From: Diacronema lutheri
Taxonomy: Eukaryota > Haptophyta > Pavlovophyceae > Pavlovales > Pavlovaceae
NCBI GenBank assembly: GCA_019448385.1
Contig: JAGTXO010000036.1
Location: 1-64,000, forward strand
DNA length: 64,000 nt
Direction: 5' to 3'
In this document: piece after piece, positions 35,395 through 43,779 of the stretch
Position numbering within the stretch: position 1 is the stretch's first letter
How the letters are laid out: each line of letters starts with the position of its first letter
Made by a program: the position numbers and the translations under genes
The notes under the pieces: model-generated
Databases searched by the model: none
What the model was told of the DNA's origin: nothing
Seen by the model: the letters and a program-made list of their open reading frames with translations, nothing else

Positions 35395-35515
35395 CGTTTC
35401 GCGCACGGCGTGGAGCTCGCCCCGATGGTCATGGCACGACATCGCGCCGAACAGCGCACGGCTGACGTTGCCGCAGTTGGATGCGACCGTGCCGGAACAC
35501 GAACACGTGGCCCCG
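35395..35515 (-). other. Copy of a small Cys-rich module (probable gene remnant)
   Basis: On the minus strand one frame reads ATCSCSGTVASNCGN then SRALFGAMSCHDHRGEL. This closely matches residues about 58-95 of the small Cys-rich gene at 56719-57072 (CQCSGTYCTHDLASNCGN, then APFDAMSCHDHRAEI). The frame stays open past the matched part only as low-complexity sequence, and an in-frame stop lies just upstream; an acceptor-like GTGAGCAG there would allow an upstream exon. It may be an exon of an undetected gene or a decayed paralogue. The surrounding 35001-35568 spacer shows nothing else I can support. Confidence 0.5.
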
Positions 35516-35568
35516 ACTGCTCACCGCGACTCCATCGAAGGGGCCGTTGAAAACAGCGCGCGAAGAAA

Positions 35569-37293
35569 ATGTCGGATCGCGTGCGCGTCTGGCTGAGCGT
35601 GCAGCCCGATGCGCGCGTGCGCGTGGGCGTTGCTCCACGCGCGTGCGCGCCGTCGCCAGGCAAGCAGCTGAAGCGCCGCAGCTCGCAGAACCGCCAGCTT
35701 GAGGTGCTGCGCGATTTCCTCGGCAAGGGCTCGCGCGACACGGCCGCGAACCGCATGTGGGCGAGCTGCGAGGAGGACCGGTGCGCGGTGCGCAACATGC
35801 GCGAGGGGAAGGCGTACGGCTGCCGGTGCAACGGTGTGCGCGTGAAGAATGCGCCCGAGCTGTGGTGCGGCGCATGCGAGCGCTTCTTCCACGTCGCGTG
35901 CGAGCGGCTCGACGTGTCGGCGGCCGAGCTGCACAAGCTGCGCGAGACGTACCTGTGCACGCAGTGCGAGCGCGCGCAGCTCGAGGCGGCCGGGGTGGAC
36001 CTGCTCGCGCCCGCCGCGTGCACGGTCTACGAGTGCCGCTTCTGCGCGCGCGTCTTCACGACCGAGCGTGGGATCACGATCCACGCCGCGCGCTGCTCGG
36101 CGCGGCCCGAGGAGCGCACGTGGTCGTGCAGGTGCAACGGCAGCAAGTCGCAGGCGCGCGGCGTGCAGTGCGCGGCGTGCACCAACTTTTTCCACCGCAA
36201 GTGCCGCGCCGAGGCGCGCCCATCGTGGGAGGCTGAGAGCGAAGCGTCGGCCGCTGGCGAGGACACGCTGTGCGAGGCGTGTGCGCGCGTGCGGTGCGAG
36301 GAGACGGCGGGCGGCACTGACCTGCTCGGGCGGCGGGCGGCGCGGCCGATCGCGTGCGCGCAGCAGATGGTCAAGGACGACTGCGGCCTCTCCTTCGCCT
36401 CCGCCGTCGAGTTTGGCACGCTCGCCAACCGGCGCGTGTTCGTGGCGCAGTCCACGCTCGGCGCGTGCGCTGGCCTTGGCCTTTTTGCCGCGCAGCCCTT
36501 CGAGGCGGGCGAGTTCGTCACGGCTTATTCGGGCAACCTGCTGTACAAGGCGGAGGTCGAGGCGAGCAAGGGTGTCGACCAGTCGTACATGCTGCGCATA
36601 CCAGGCTCGGGCGGGCAGCTGATCGATGGCGGCCCCTTCGCGCTCGCGCTGCGCGCCAACCCGTCGAATCCGCAGCCCGGCAGTGGCCATTGGCAGCCAC
36701 TCGACGGCGCGCCCGAGTGGCACCTCGGCGCGGCGTCGATGGCGAACGACCCGCGCCGGACCGCCATGTACAACTCGCGTCTTGTCTTCAAGTGCCCCAA
36801 GGGCGGCCATCGTGACGTCGCGCAGCTTGTGCCGATGCGCGCCTACCTCTGCGCGACGCAGCGCATCGAGGCGGTGGGCGCGCGCAGCCAGCGGCCCCGC
36901 GCTCGCGGCCCGCCGCCGCGCGTAGCACCTTACCCCGCGCGGCCCGCCTGCCGCCCGTCTCAGGGAAGCGAGATCCTGTACAACTACGGCTCGGATAAGC
37001 CGTTTCACGCGCTGCCTGCCGCGGCCGAGCAGCTCCACGGCCAAGGCGCGCGCGGCGGCCAGAAGCGCAAGCGCGCCTTCCGCGTGCTGCTCGTCGATGC
37101 GCAGCCGCCTGCCTGCCAGCTGCCCGCCGCCGAGCGCGATGAGGCCGCGGAGCGCGAGGCGGCCAGGCAGCGCCAACTCGACGCACGATCCGCGCGTGCG
37201 CATGCGCGCAACCTCAAGGTGCTCGACGCGCTCGTCTCGGCTGACGCGCTGGGCGACGGGCTGCGTGCGGGTCCGCCACCGCACGCGCCGTGA
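35569..37293 (+). CDS. PHD-finger and SET-domain protein methyltransferase
   Basis: 544 residues from exons 35569-36873 and 36964-37293 (90-bp phase-0 intron GTGGGC...TCTCAG, open in frame). A PHD-like zinc finger spans about 83-132 (CRCNGVRVKNAPELWCGACE, CERLD, YLCTQC); a C2H2-like finger at about 150-175 (CRFCARVFTTERGITIHAAR); a second PHD-like finger at about 185-245. The SET domain (about 290-455) has AGLGLFAAQPFEAGEFVTAY, the substrate/AdoMet motif ASMANDPRRTAMYNSRL (for NHxC) and EILYNYG. Such proteins methylate lysines on histones or other chromatin proteins. The C-terminus is basic/Glu-rich helix. Start is the first ATG, in a low-GC context GAAGAAAATG. Confidence 0.85.
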   Translation: MSDRVRVWLSVQPDARVRVGVAPRACAPSPGKQLKRRSSQNRQLEVLRDFLGKGSRDTAANRMWASCEEDRCAVRNMREGKAYGCRCNGVRVKNAPELWCGACERFFHVACERLDVSAAELHKLRETYLCTQCERAQLEAAGVDLLAPAACTVYECRFCARVFTTERGITIHAARCSARPEERTWSCRCNGSKSQARGVQCAACTNFFHRKCRAEARPSWEAESEASAAGEDTLCEACARVRCEETAGGTDLLGRRAARPIACAQQMVKDDCGLSFASAVEFGTLANRRVFVAQSTLGACAGLGLFAAQPFEAGEFVTAYSGNLLYKAEVEASKGVDQSYMLRIPGSGGQLIDGGPFALALRANPSNPQPGSGHWQPLDGAPEWHLGAASMANDPRRTAMYNSRLVFKCPKGGHRDVAQLVPMRAYLCATQRIEAVGARSQRPRARGPPPRVAPYPARPACRPSQGSEILYNYGSDKPFHALPAAAEQLHGQGARGGQKRKRAFRVLLVDAQPPACQLPAAERDEAAEREAARQRQLDARSARAHARNLKVLDALVSADALGDGLRAGPPPHAP

Positions 37294-37340
37294 CACGATG
37301 GCAGTCAGGGACAGGCGGACAGGTCAGGGAATGAGGCGAA

Positions 37341-37460
37341 ATTTCGGGGGCGAAACGTTTCGCCCCCGAATTCGCCCCGAAATGAAATGCCGGTTTTGGG
37401 CTCCGTTTCGGGGCGAAATTCGGGGGGCGAAATTTCGGGCGAAATTCGGGGGGCGAAATT
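37341..37460. repeat. Palindrome and GGGGCGAAAT repeat cluster
   Basis: A perfect 28-bp palindrome (37343-37370; half-site TTCGGGGGCGAAAC) is followed by direct and inverted copies of GGGGCGAAATTCGGG up to 37460. Single strands could form a strong hairpin with nested alternatives. Not part of either flanking gene. Confidence 0.88.
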
Positions 37461-37474
37461 GCCCTCTCATTATT

Positions 37475-37696
37475 CCCTGATATACTAACGACGCTTACAG
37501 GCGGGTCAGCAGGAGGGGCGCGCACGGGGCCGAGGCTGGACAAACGGAGCGAGCGAAAGGGCGCACGCAACATCAGGCCGAAATCCCCTGATATACTAAC
37601 GACGCTTACAGGCGGGTCAGCAGGAGGGGCGCGCACGGGGCCGAGGCTGGACAAACGGAGCGAGCGAAAGGGCGCACGCAACATCAGGCCGAAATC
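37475..37696. repeat. Two 111-bp tandem repeats with TACTAAC...TTACAG
   Basis: 37475-37585 and 37586-37696 are essentially identical. Each starts CCCTGATATACTAACGACGC and contains the consensus branch-point TACTAAC 11 nt before TTACAG. The word TATTCCCTGAT recurs nearby at about 37471, 37739 and 37819. No coding content is evident. Confidence 0.93.
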
Positions 37697-38340
37697 AGGG
37701 CGTCGACCCTGTGCACGCCGGCAGCGGGAACGGCCATTATTCCCTGATGACATTGGTGGCTACTCGGTTCCCCCGCAGCTGGTGCTGACCCCGCTGTCCT
37801 GACGTAAGCGCCGTTAGTATTCCCTGATGGCAGTGCGTGCGCCGCGGCCCGCGGCAGCGCTTGACGAGAATTTCACGTTTCAAAACAGGAAGGTCGCGTG
37901 CGTTTCAAGCAGAGCACGACGACTCGCGTCGACTGAGCTGCGGCCTGCGGGTGTGGGCATCTGCGCGAGTGCACCGGGCGGACGACTCGGCGTGGCCAAA
38001 GCACACAATGGGCAGCATGTGCGCGCTGCCGATGTGGCCTCGCCGCGCTCCGACTTGCGAAGCCAGCTCGTGCCGCGCCATCCATATTGGTACCCGATGC
38101 GCGCGCGCCGCGATCGCCCGAGGTGAAGGGCGCGCCCGTTGCTCGCCGACGCCCTCTCGCCCCGCCACTTTTCTGAGATTGTCGTCTGATGCTTGGCACG
38201 GCAACGCAGCCAAGCGGAGCTGCGCTGGCGAGCAACCGCAGCTGCGTTCACCGGTCACGCTCTACGTGACCGGGGAACGCAAGGCGAGCGCACCATCGCC
38301 AGCGCGGCAGCGCAGCGCGGCACGGGACCGCGGTGCTGCT

Positions 38341-38640
38341 GCGCCCCACTCACTGCGCCACTCACTGCGCCCCACTCACTGCGCCACTCACTGCGCCACT
38401 CACTGCGCCACTCACTGCGCCCCACTCACTGCGCCCCGCTCACTGCGCCCCTCACTGCGCCCCACTCACTGCGCCCCGCTCACTGCGCCCCTCACTGCGC
38501 CCCACTCACTGCGCCCCACTCACTGCGCCACTCACTGCGCCACTCACTGCGCCACTCACTGCGCCCCACTCACTGCGCCCCGCTCACTGCGCCCCTCACT
38601 GCGCCCCACTCACTGCGCCACTCACTGCGCACCTCGCGCA
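38341..38640. repeat. CACTCACTGCGCC minisatellite
   Basis: About 300 bp of units of 11-16 nt based on CCCCACTCACTGCG and CACTCACTGCGC, arranged in a higher-order pattern. It is followed (38641-38867) by a direct repeat of about 50 bp (near 38650 and 38785: ACACCGAGCGCCCCGAGTCC) and short GC-rich sequence. Neither contains a credible gene, nor does 37700-38340. Confidence 0.9.
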
Positions 38641-38867
38641 CACGCGCACACGCACACCGAGCGCCCCGAGTCCGGGAGGCGGGCAGGTCCGGGAGGCGGG
38701 CAGGGCCAGGGCGCAGCGCGGCGCACGCTGTGCGCGCGAAGCCGCCGCCCGCTGCTGCTGCCGCTGCTGAAAGGTGCACCGCCACACGCACACCGAGCGC
38801 CCCGAGTCCGGGAGGCGGGTAGGTCCGGGAGGCAAGCACCGCCATCGAACGCTCCGTGCACGTCGCC

Positions 38868-40601
38868 TCACGGCTCCCACAGGGAGCGGCTGCCTCCGCC
38901 GCGGCCGCAACTCGCGCCACGCCCCCGCACGCGCACGCCGCCACGCCCCTCAGCCGATGGCGCGGCACCAGAGGCGGCGCCTCCGCCCAGCTGCCCGCCG
39001 ACCGCGGGCTGCAGAACGCCCGACGCGTCGGCGGCCGCCGCCTCTGCCGCTGCCCACGCCGCCGCGTTGGGCCCACGTGCTCGGCCGACACGTCCGCCGC
39101 CGCGCGTGCCAGGCCTTGGCCGATCAGCGAATAGGCCCGCGGCGGTCGCGCGCGCCTCACCGACCGCCATCGTTGCCTCGTGCGCCCAGCTCGCAGCGGA
39201 CGCCGGGCGCGAACCGCTGCACAGCGCGCGGGAGCCAATTGGTGGCGGCTCGTCGTAGGCAATGGCGGAGAGCTCGCCGGGCAGGGCAATGCCGTGTCGC
39301 GCAGTGCCCGTTGGCGTGGCGGGCTGCGCGAAGGGAGCGCGCGGCTGCGGCGGCTGCGGCAGCAGCGCCGGGCCGTGGTCGATCGGAAGCTGTGCGCCAC
39401 GGCCCGTCGAGCGGCCGCGACCGCCGCGCCCGTCGCGCCCGCCGCGCCGGTCGCCCGCCGGTGGCGACCGGGCGTGCATGGGACCATGCGCCCCGTTTGA
39501 GGCGGGGCGCGGCGGCATCGGCGCGCCGCCATCGTGTGACACGCCGCCATCGTGTGACACGCCGCCATCGTGTGACACGCCGCCGTTGCCCAGCGGAGCG
39601 GCCGTCGCGCGGTCGCCCGCGCGCGCAGGCTGCGCCGCCGCGCGGCCGCGCTGCGGCAGCGGCTGTGCTTCAACGGCCGCGTGTCGGTGTGGCGGGTGGC
39701 GCGCGCTCGGCTCGGCGGCGGCGGCGGCGGTGGCGGGCTCGTCGGCGGTGGCGTCGTACGCGGCGGCGCGCTGGTGCCGCTGCAAGGCGAGCGCGCGGAA
39801 CTGCTCGTCTGTGAGCTGCGCGACGCGCTCGAAGCGGTCCTGCGCCGAACAGGCGGGGGTCGGCGCCCAGCCGCGTGAGCGCGCGCCGCGGGCGGGCTGG
39901 CGGCACGTGGCGCCTTGCGCAGCGGGGCGCGACCAGGTCGCGAACGCGCGCGGCACGCGCGCGGCGCCCACGCGGCGCACGTGCCGCGGGGCGCGCACCT
40001 CCTCATCCTCGTCCTCGTCGTCCCCGTCCGTCTCGCGCCCGACGGAGCCAAGCCGGCTGCGCTGCCCCGCGTATGCGCGCCGCCTCGCCTCGTCGCACCG
40101 CGTGCTGTGCTCGGCTTCGGCGGCGGCGAGCGCCTCGGCGATGACCTGGAACTGGCGCGGGTTGCGCACATCCATCTTTATGTTGCGAGCCTGCTCCGCC
40201 TCTGCGCGCAAGTCGAGCAGCGCGCGCGACTCGGCCACGCGGACGATCGCCGCGCCGCGCCCGCGTCCGCCGCCACCGCGTCCGGGACCCCCGGCCACCT
40301 TGGCGAAGAGCGCGGCGCTCTCAGCCTTCTTCTGCGCGGCGGCCTTGCGCGCGTCGGCCACCCGCTGCCGCTCGATCTCCGTCTGCTTCTCGCGCAGCCA
40401 CGCCTCCTCGTCGCGCGCGAGCTCGTCGGCGGTTGGCGCGGCTGGCGCGCCCGGCTCGGCCGGGCGCCACACGAGGCCGCCGCCCTCCTGCTGGACGGCG
40501 ACGAGCTTCATGCCGCCCATCTCCTGCACGTCTCCGGCTTTGGCCGCCGGCCGGCCCGCGCCGCGCCCGCGAGACGAGGCCGCGCCTCGCCCGCGCTGCA
40601 T
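38868..40601 (-). CDS. RGG/Gly-Arg-rich protein, possible RNA-binding
   Basis: About 524 residues from exons 40601-39999 and 39839-38868 (159-bp phase-0 GTGCGC...GCGCAG intron, open in frame). The N-terminus MQRGRGAASSRGRGAGR is RG-rich; a charged helix follows (DELARDEEAWLREKQTEIER, then ARKAAAQKKAESAALFAKV), then an RGG block (GGPGRGGGGRGRG) and an acidic run (DGDDEDEDEE). Exon 2 has a helix DRFERVAQLTDEQFRALALQ, three GGVSHD repeats encoded by 18-bp DNA repeats (39530-39590), a second RGG-like stretch and a Gly-Arg C-terminus. The pattern suggests RNA binding or condensate formation; no RRM, KH or helicase domain is visible. The downstream end is less certain because composition is shadow-like. 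Confidence 0.55.
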   Translation of the reverse strand: MQRGRGAASSRGRGAGRPAAKAGDVQEMGGMKLVAVQQEGGGLVWRPAEPGAPAAPTADELARDEEAWLREKQTEIERQRVADARKAAAQKKAESAALFAKVAGGPGRGGGGRGRGAAIVRVAESRALLDLRAEAEQARNIKMDVRNPRQFQVIAEALAAAEAEHSTRCDEARRRAYAGQRSRLGSVGRETDGDDEDEDEEVRAPRHVRRVGAARVPRAFATWSRPAAQGATCRQPARGARSRGWAPTPACSAQDRFERVAQLTDEQFRALALQRHQRAAAYDATADEPATAAAAAEPSARHPPHRHAAVEAQPLPQRGRAAAQPARAGDRATAAPLGNGGVSHDGGVSHDGGVSHDGGAPMPPRPASNGAHGPMHARSPPAGDRRGGRDGRGGRGRSTGRGAQLPIDHGPALLPQPPQPRAPFAQPATPTGTARHGIALPGELSAIAYDEPPPIGSRALCSGSRPASAASWAHEATMAVGEARATAAGLFADRPRPGTRGGGRVGRARGPNAAAWAAAEAAAADASGVLQPAVGGQLGGGAASGAAPSAEGRGGVRVRGRGASCGRGGGSRSLWEP

Positions 40602-40661
40602 CTCGGCCGCGGCCCCGAGCAGGCTGATTTTCGAGGGCTGATTTTCGAGTCGGCTCCACCC
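40602..40661. promoter_or_regulatory. 60-bp divergent promoter with a 15-bp duplication
   Basis: Between the RGG-protein and coiled-coil ATGs. It contains GCTGATTTTCGAGGGCTGATTTTCGAG, a tandem pair of GCTGATTTTCGAG(GG), the only AT-rich element in the gap. Confidence 0.5.
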
Positions 40662-42906
40662 ATGGTGAGCGGCGCGCGGCAGGCGCGAGGCGAGGTCGAC
40701 CCGCTCGCGCGGCGCGTCGAGCAGCTCGAGGCGGCGGGCGCGCAGCAGCTCGTGTTGGAGCGCGAGACGCAGCTCGCGCTCGACTTTTTGAAGAGGAGCG
40801 CGCGCGAGGCGACCGACGTTGCGGCCGACGCGGCCGCGCGCGCGCGCGCACAGGGCGACGCCGTCGCGCGCGCCGAGGAGGCGCGCGCGAGCGAGATGGC
40901 AGCGCTGCGCAGCGAGATGCGCGCGCTGGCGGATGCGCTCGCACACGTGCGCGACGAGGCCGCCGTCGCCACGCGCGCCGCGGCGCAGGCGGAGCGCGCG
41001 GCGGCGCGCGCCGAGGAGCGCGCGGCCGCTGAGGCGACTGGTGCAGCGCGGCAGCAGCGCGAGGCGGAGCGCCTCGCGGCCGAGCTGGCCGACGTGCACG
41101 CCGCCGTTGCGCGCACTGTGGCAGACGCGCGCGATTCGCGCGCCGATGGCGCGCGCGCGTTCGCCGAGGCTCGCGACGCGCGCGGCGCGCTCGCGGAGCA
41201 GGCGGCATCGCTCGCGGCCGCGGTCAGCTCGGCGGTCGACGCGGCGCTCAGCCCGCAGCTCGCGCGAGCGGCGAGCGAGGCGCGCGAGGAGCGCGAGCGC
41301 GATGCCGAGCGGCGCGACGCCGCTGCCGCCGCCGCTGCGCGCGAGCTCGCGCGCGCGGAGGCGGCAGCGCGCGCCGCCGCCGCCAAGGCGGACGCTGCGA
41401 CGGCGGTCGCTGCGCGCGCTGCGGACAAGGCCACGTCGCTCGCGGGCGCGCTCTCTGCGGTCGAGCGCGCTGTACGCGAGTCTACGGACAGCGCGACAGC
41501 TGCCGCCGCGCGCCTCGCCCGCGCAGAGTCCGAGCTTTGCAAATTGGGGGAAGCCATCGTGCTACTCACGCACGGGGCGGACGAGGCGGCGGCGCGCGCG
41601 CATTCCCAAGCCGACGCGGCCGGCGCGCAGCTCGCGTCGACGGCGGAGGCGGCGCGCGCTAAGGCGGAGCGCGTGGCGAATGATCTCGATGGCCTGCGCT
41701 CCGAGGCCGACGCGTTGTGGGCTGCGGTCAGGCGGCAGGAGAACGCGACGCGACTCGTGTCAGAGGGGCGTGCTGATGCGACTGGAGGCCTCGCCGCGAT
41801 CATCGACTCGTGAGGCGCCGCGCGACGGCTGCGCGCTGCGACGCATGAAGGGACCCCCTCTTCTCCCCTCCCCTCCCCTCCCCTCCCCTCCCCCCTCCCC
41901 TCCCCTCCCCTCCCCTCAAGAAGGCCCGTCCGTCCCCGCGTCACGCGCCGCTTGCGATGGCAGCACCGCTCGGCTGCGCGACGAGGTGAGCTCGCTCACT
42001 GTGAAGGTACGCACACTCGAGCAGTCAGTCGACGTGAGGTGGGAGGGTGGGCCGAACAATGGCGGACGCACAGGGCACGCCGAGTTTGCAGCGAGCGGCC
42101 GCGCGGAGGGCAGCGCGCCGCCCCCATGCACGCCGTCGCCTGCGCGTCCGCTGCCCGCCGACACGGCCGGTCGCGCCGCGCCGACGTTCGGTGGAGCGCG
42201 CGCTGCGGCTGTGCCGCCGGCCGTGCGCCCTGCTCAGTTGGGCGGTGCTCAGTTGGGCGGTGCTCAGTTGGGCGGTGCTCAGTTGGGCGGTGCGCTGTGC
42301 GGCTGCGCCGCGCCTGCCGCGTCCTGCGCGCCGCAGCCGCAGCCGCCGTTGGACGACGAGGCGATCGGCGCAGCTGCCGCGCGACCGCGCGGCGGCGTCG
42401 GCTGGCCGCTGCAGCCGACGGCACAGCTGCAGCAGGCGTGGGCCACGTCAGAACGTCCGCCCACCGCCTCCACGCCCGTGCCATGGTCGCCACGGGGCGC
42501 TGCGCCAGAGGCCGCTGACTGGCGCACACCCGCGGCGCAGCTCAGACTGACGCGCATCGGAGATTCGTCAACGGCCTCTACCCATCCGCTTGCCACGGCC
42601 GCGCAGCCCGTCGGCGCTCGTCCGAATGCTCTGCTCGCAGCCGCCGCCGCTGCCGCAGACGACGCGCTCGCGGCGGCGCGCGGCCGCTCGACCACCGTAC
42701 GGATGCAGGCGCCGACCCCCGCGACGCACGCGGCCGCGCAGCGAAGCGTGGCGCACGCGCTGAGCAGCAATCCATTTGCGGATGCGCGCGTGGACACGCC
42801 TGTCGCGCCCTTGGCTCTAAGCTACACGCCGCAAATGTCGCTGGGCGCCTGCGAGCGCATGCCCCTCTCGCACCCCCGCCCAGCCCCTTTAGCACCCCCA
42901 TATTGA
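40662..42906 (+). CDS. Ala-rich coiled-coil protein with Pro-rich tail
   Basis: 696 residues from exons 40662-41809 and 41964-42906; the phase-2 intron (GTGAGG...TGGCAG, 154 bp) has a CCCCT-repeat pyrimidine tract and joins two coiled-coil segments (LAAIIDS-TARLRDEVSSLTVK). Residues about 10-400 are one long Ala/Glu/Arg coiled coil (VEQLEAAGAQQLVLERETQL onward). The rest is Pro/Ala-rich with four QLGGA repeats (15-bp DNA unit, 42234-42295). The C-terminal part has no recognised domain. A filament or scaffold protein; function unknown. Without the intron the frame would stop at 41813, giving a 383-residue product. Convergent with the ClpR gene, 49 bp apart. Confidence 0.65.
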
Positions 42907-42955
42907 GCCAATTCCCTGTTCCAGACTCGTCCGGAGGTCGAGCGTGCCGCGCGGC

Positions 42956-43750
42956 TCAAACGATCCCTCTCGCGAGCGCGGCAACGTCGACGGGCAGGTC
43001 GGAAAGGGCGCCAGCCTTCTGCGCGTCCTTCTGCATGATCTTGTCGGCGACCCCGTACTCGACGGCCTCCTGCGCGTTGAGGTAGAATTGGCGGGAGGCG
43101 TCCTTTGCAATACGCTCGACCGGATTGCCCGTGCGCTCGGCGAGCAGCTTCACCATCTGCTTGTGCGTGAGAAGCATCTCGAGCGCGGACAGCCGGATGT
43201 CGCTCGCCTGGCCCTGCGCCTGCCCGAGGGTCTGTTGGAGCATGACCGAAGCGTACGGCATGACGCCGCGCTTGCCCTTGTCGCCGCTCGCGAGGATTAG
43301 CGCCGCCATGCCGTGCGCCTTGCCCACGCAGATGGTCGTGATCGGCGCGCGCACGTAGCCCATCGTGTCGATGATCGCAAAGCCCTCCGTGTCGAGCCCG
43401 ACGAGCTGCCGGCCCTCGGTCATGAGGCCCGGGCTGTTGATGTAGAGGAAGCACGGCTTGGTGTTCGACTCGTACTGCAGGTAGAGCAGCTCGGCCACGA
43501 TCAGCTGGGAGACCGCAGAGTTGATGGGCATGCCCAGGTAGACGATGCGGTTGTTGAGCAGAAGCGACGGCATGTCGGGCGGTGGGCCCATCCGACCGCC
43601 CTCGTAGATCCTCTCCGAGGCCGCGCCCGCTAGGCCCATCGCCACCACGCCACGCGCGCGAGGGGCCGACCGCCGCGCCGCCGCGCGGCCCATCCGCCCG
43701 TAGCCCGCCGCGCCCGCACACAGCGCCAGTGCGAGCGCAGAGCGTAGCAT
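42956..43750 (-). CDS. ClpR: catalytically dead ClpP-like plastid protease subunit
   Basis: 264 residues with the ClpP fold: RIVYLGMPINSAVSQLIVAE, LYINSPG, GFAIIDTMGYV, TICVGKAHGMAALILASG and AQEAVEYGVADKI. All three catalytic positions differ: Ser is Gly147 (AHGMA for ASMGA), His is Gln172 (MLQQTLG for MIHQPLG) and Asp is Gln221. This is the signature of ClpR subunits, which assemble with active ClpP in cyanobacterial and plastid Clp cores. N-terminal MLRSALALALCAGAAGYG plus a basic region indicates signal-plus-transit targeting to a complex plastid. Its ATG lies 29 bp from the divergent NDUFAF7 ATG. Confidence 0.93.
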   Translation of the reverse strand: MLRSALALALCAGAAGYGRMGRAAARRSAPRARGVVAMGLAGAASERIYEGGRMGPPPDMPSLLLNNRIVYLGMPINSAVSQLIVAELLYLQYESNTKPCFLYINSPGLMTEGRQLVGLDTEGFAIIDTMGYVRAPITTICVGKAHGMAALILASGDKGKRGVMPYASVMLQQTLGQAQGQASDIRLSALEMLLTHKQMVKLLAERTGNPVERIAKDASRQFYLNAQEAVEYGVADKIMQKDAQKAGALSDLPVDVAALARGIV

Positions 43751-43779
43751 CGCTGTTCGCCTCTCGTGCGAGCCGCGCG

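Noticed and set aside
34879-35442. 187-residue minus-strand frame reaching into the L5 3' end
   Set aside because: Only its first about 17 residues match the Cys-rich module; the remainder is low-complexity antisense of L5, so I list just the module.
37341-37696. A complete DNA transposon or LTR element around the palindrome and 111-bp repeats
   Set aside because: No transposase-, integrase- or reverse-transcriptase-like frame, no target-site duplication and no long terminal repeats are visible.
37294-38867. Possible genes in the repeat-rich gap (frames rich in THCAPLTAP-type peptides)
   Set aside because: They translate the minisatellite and the 111-bp repeats; no domain or splice logic supports them.
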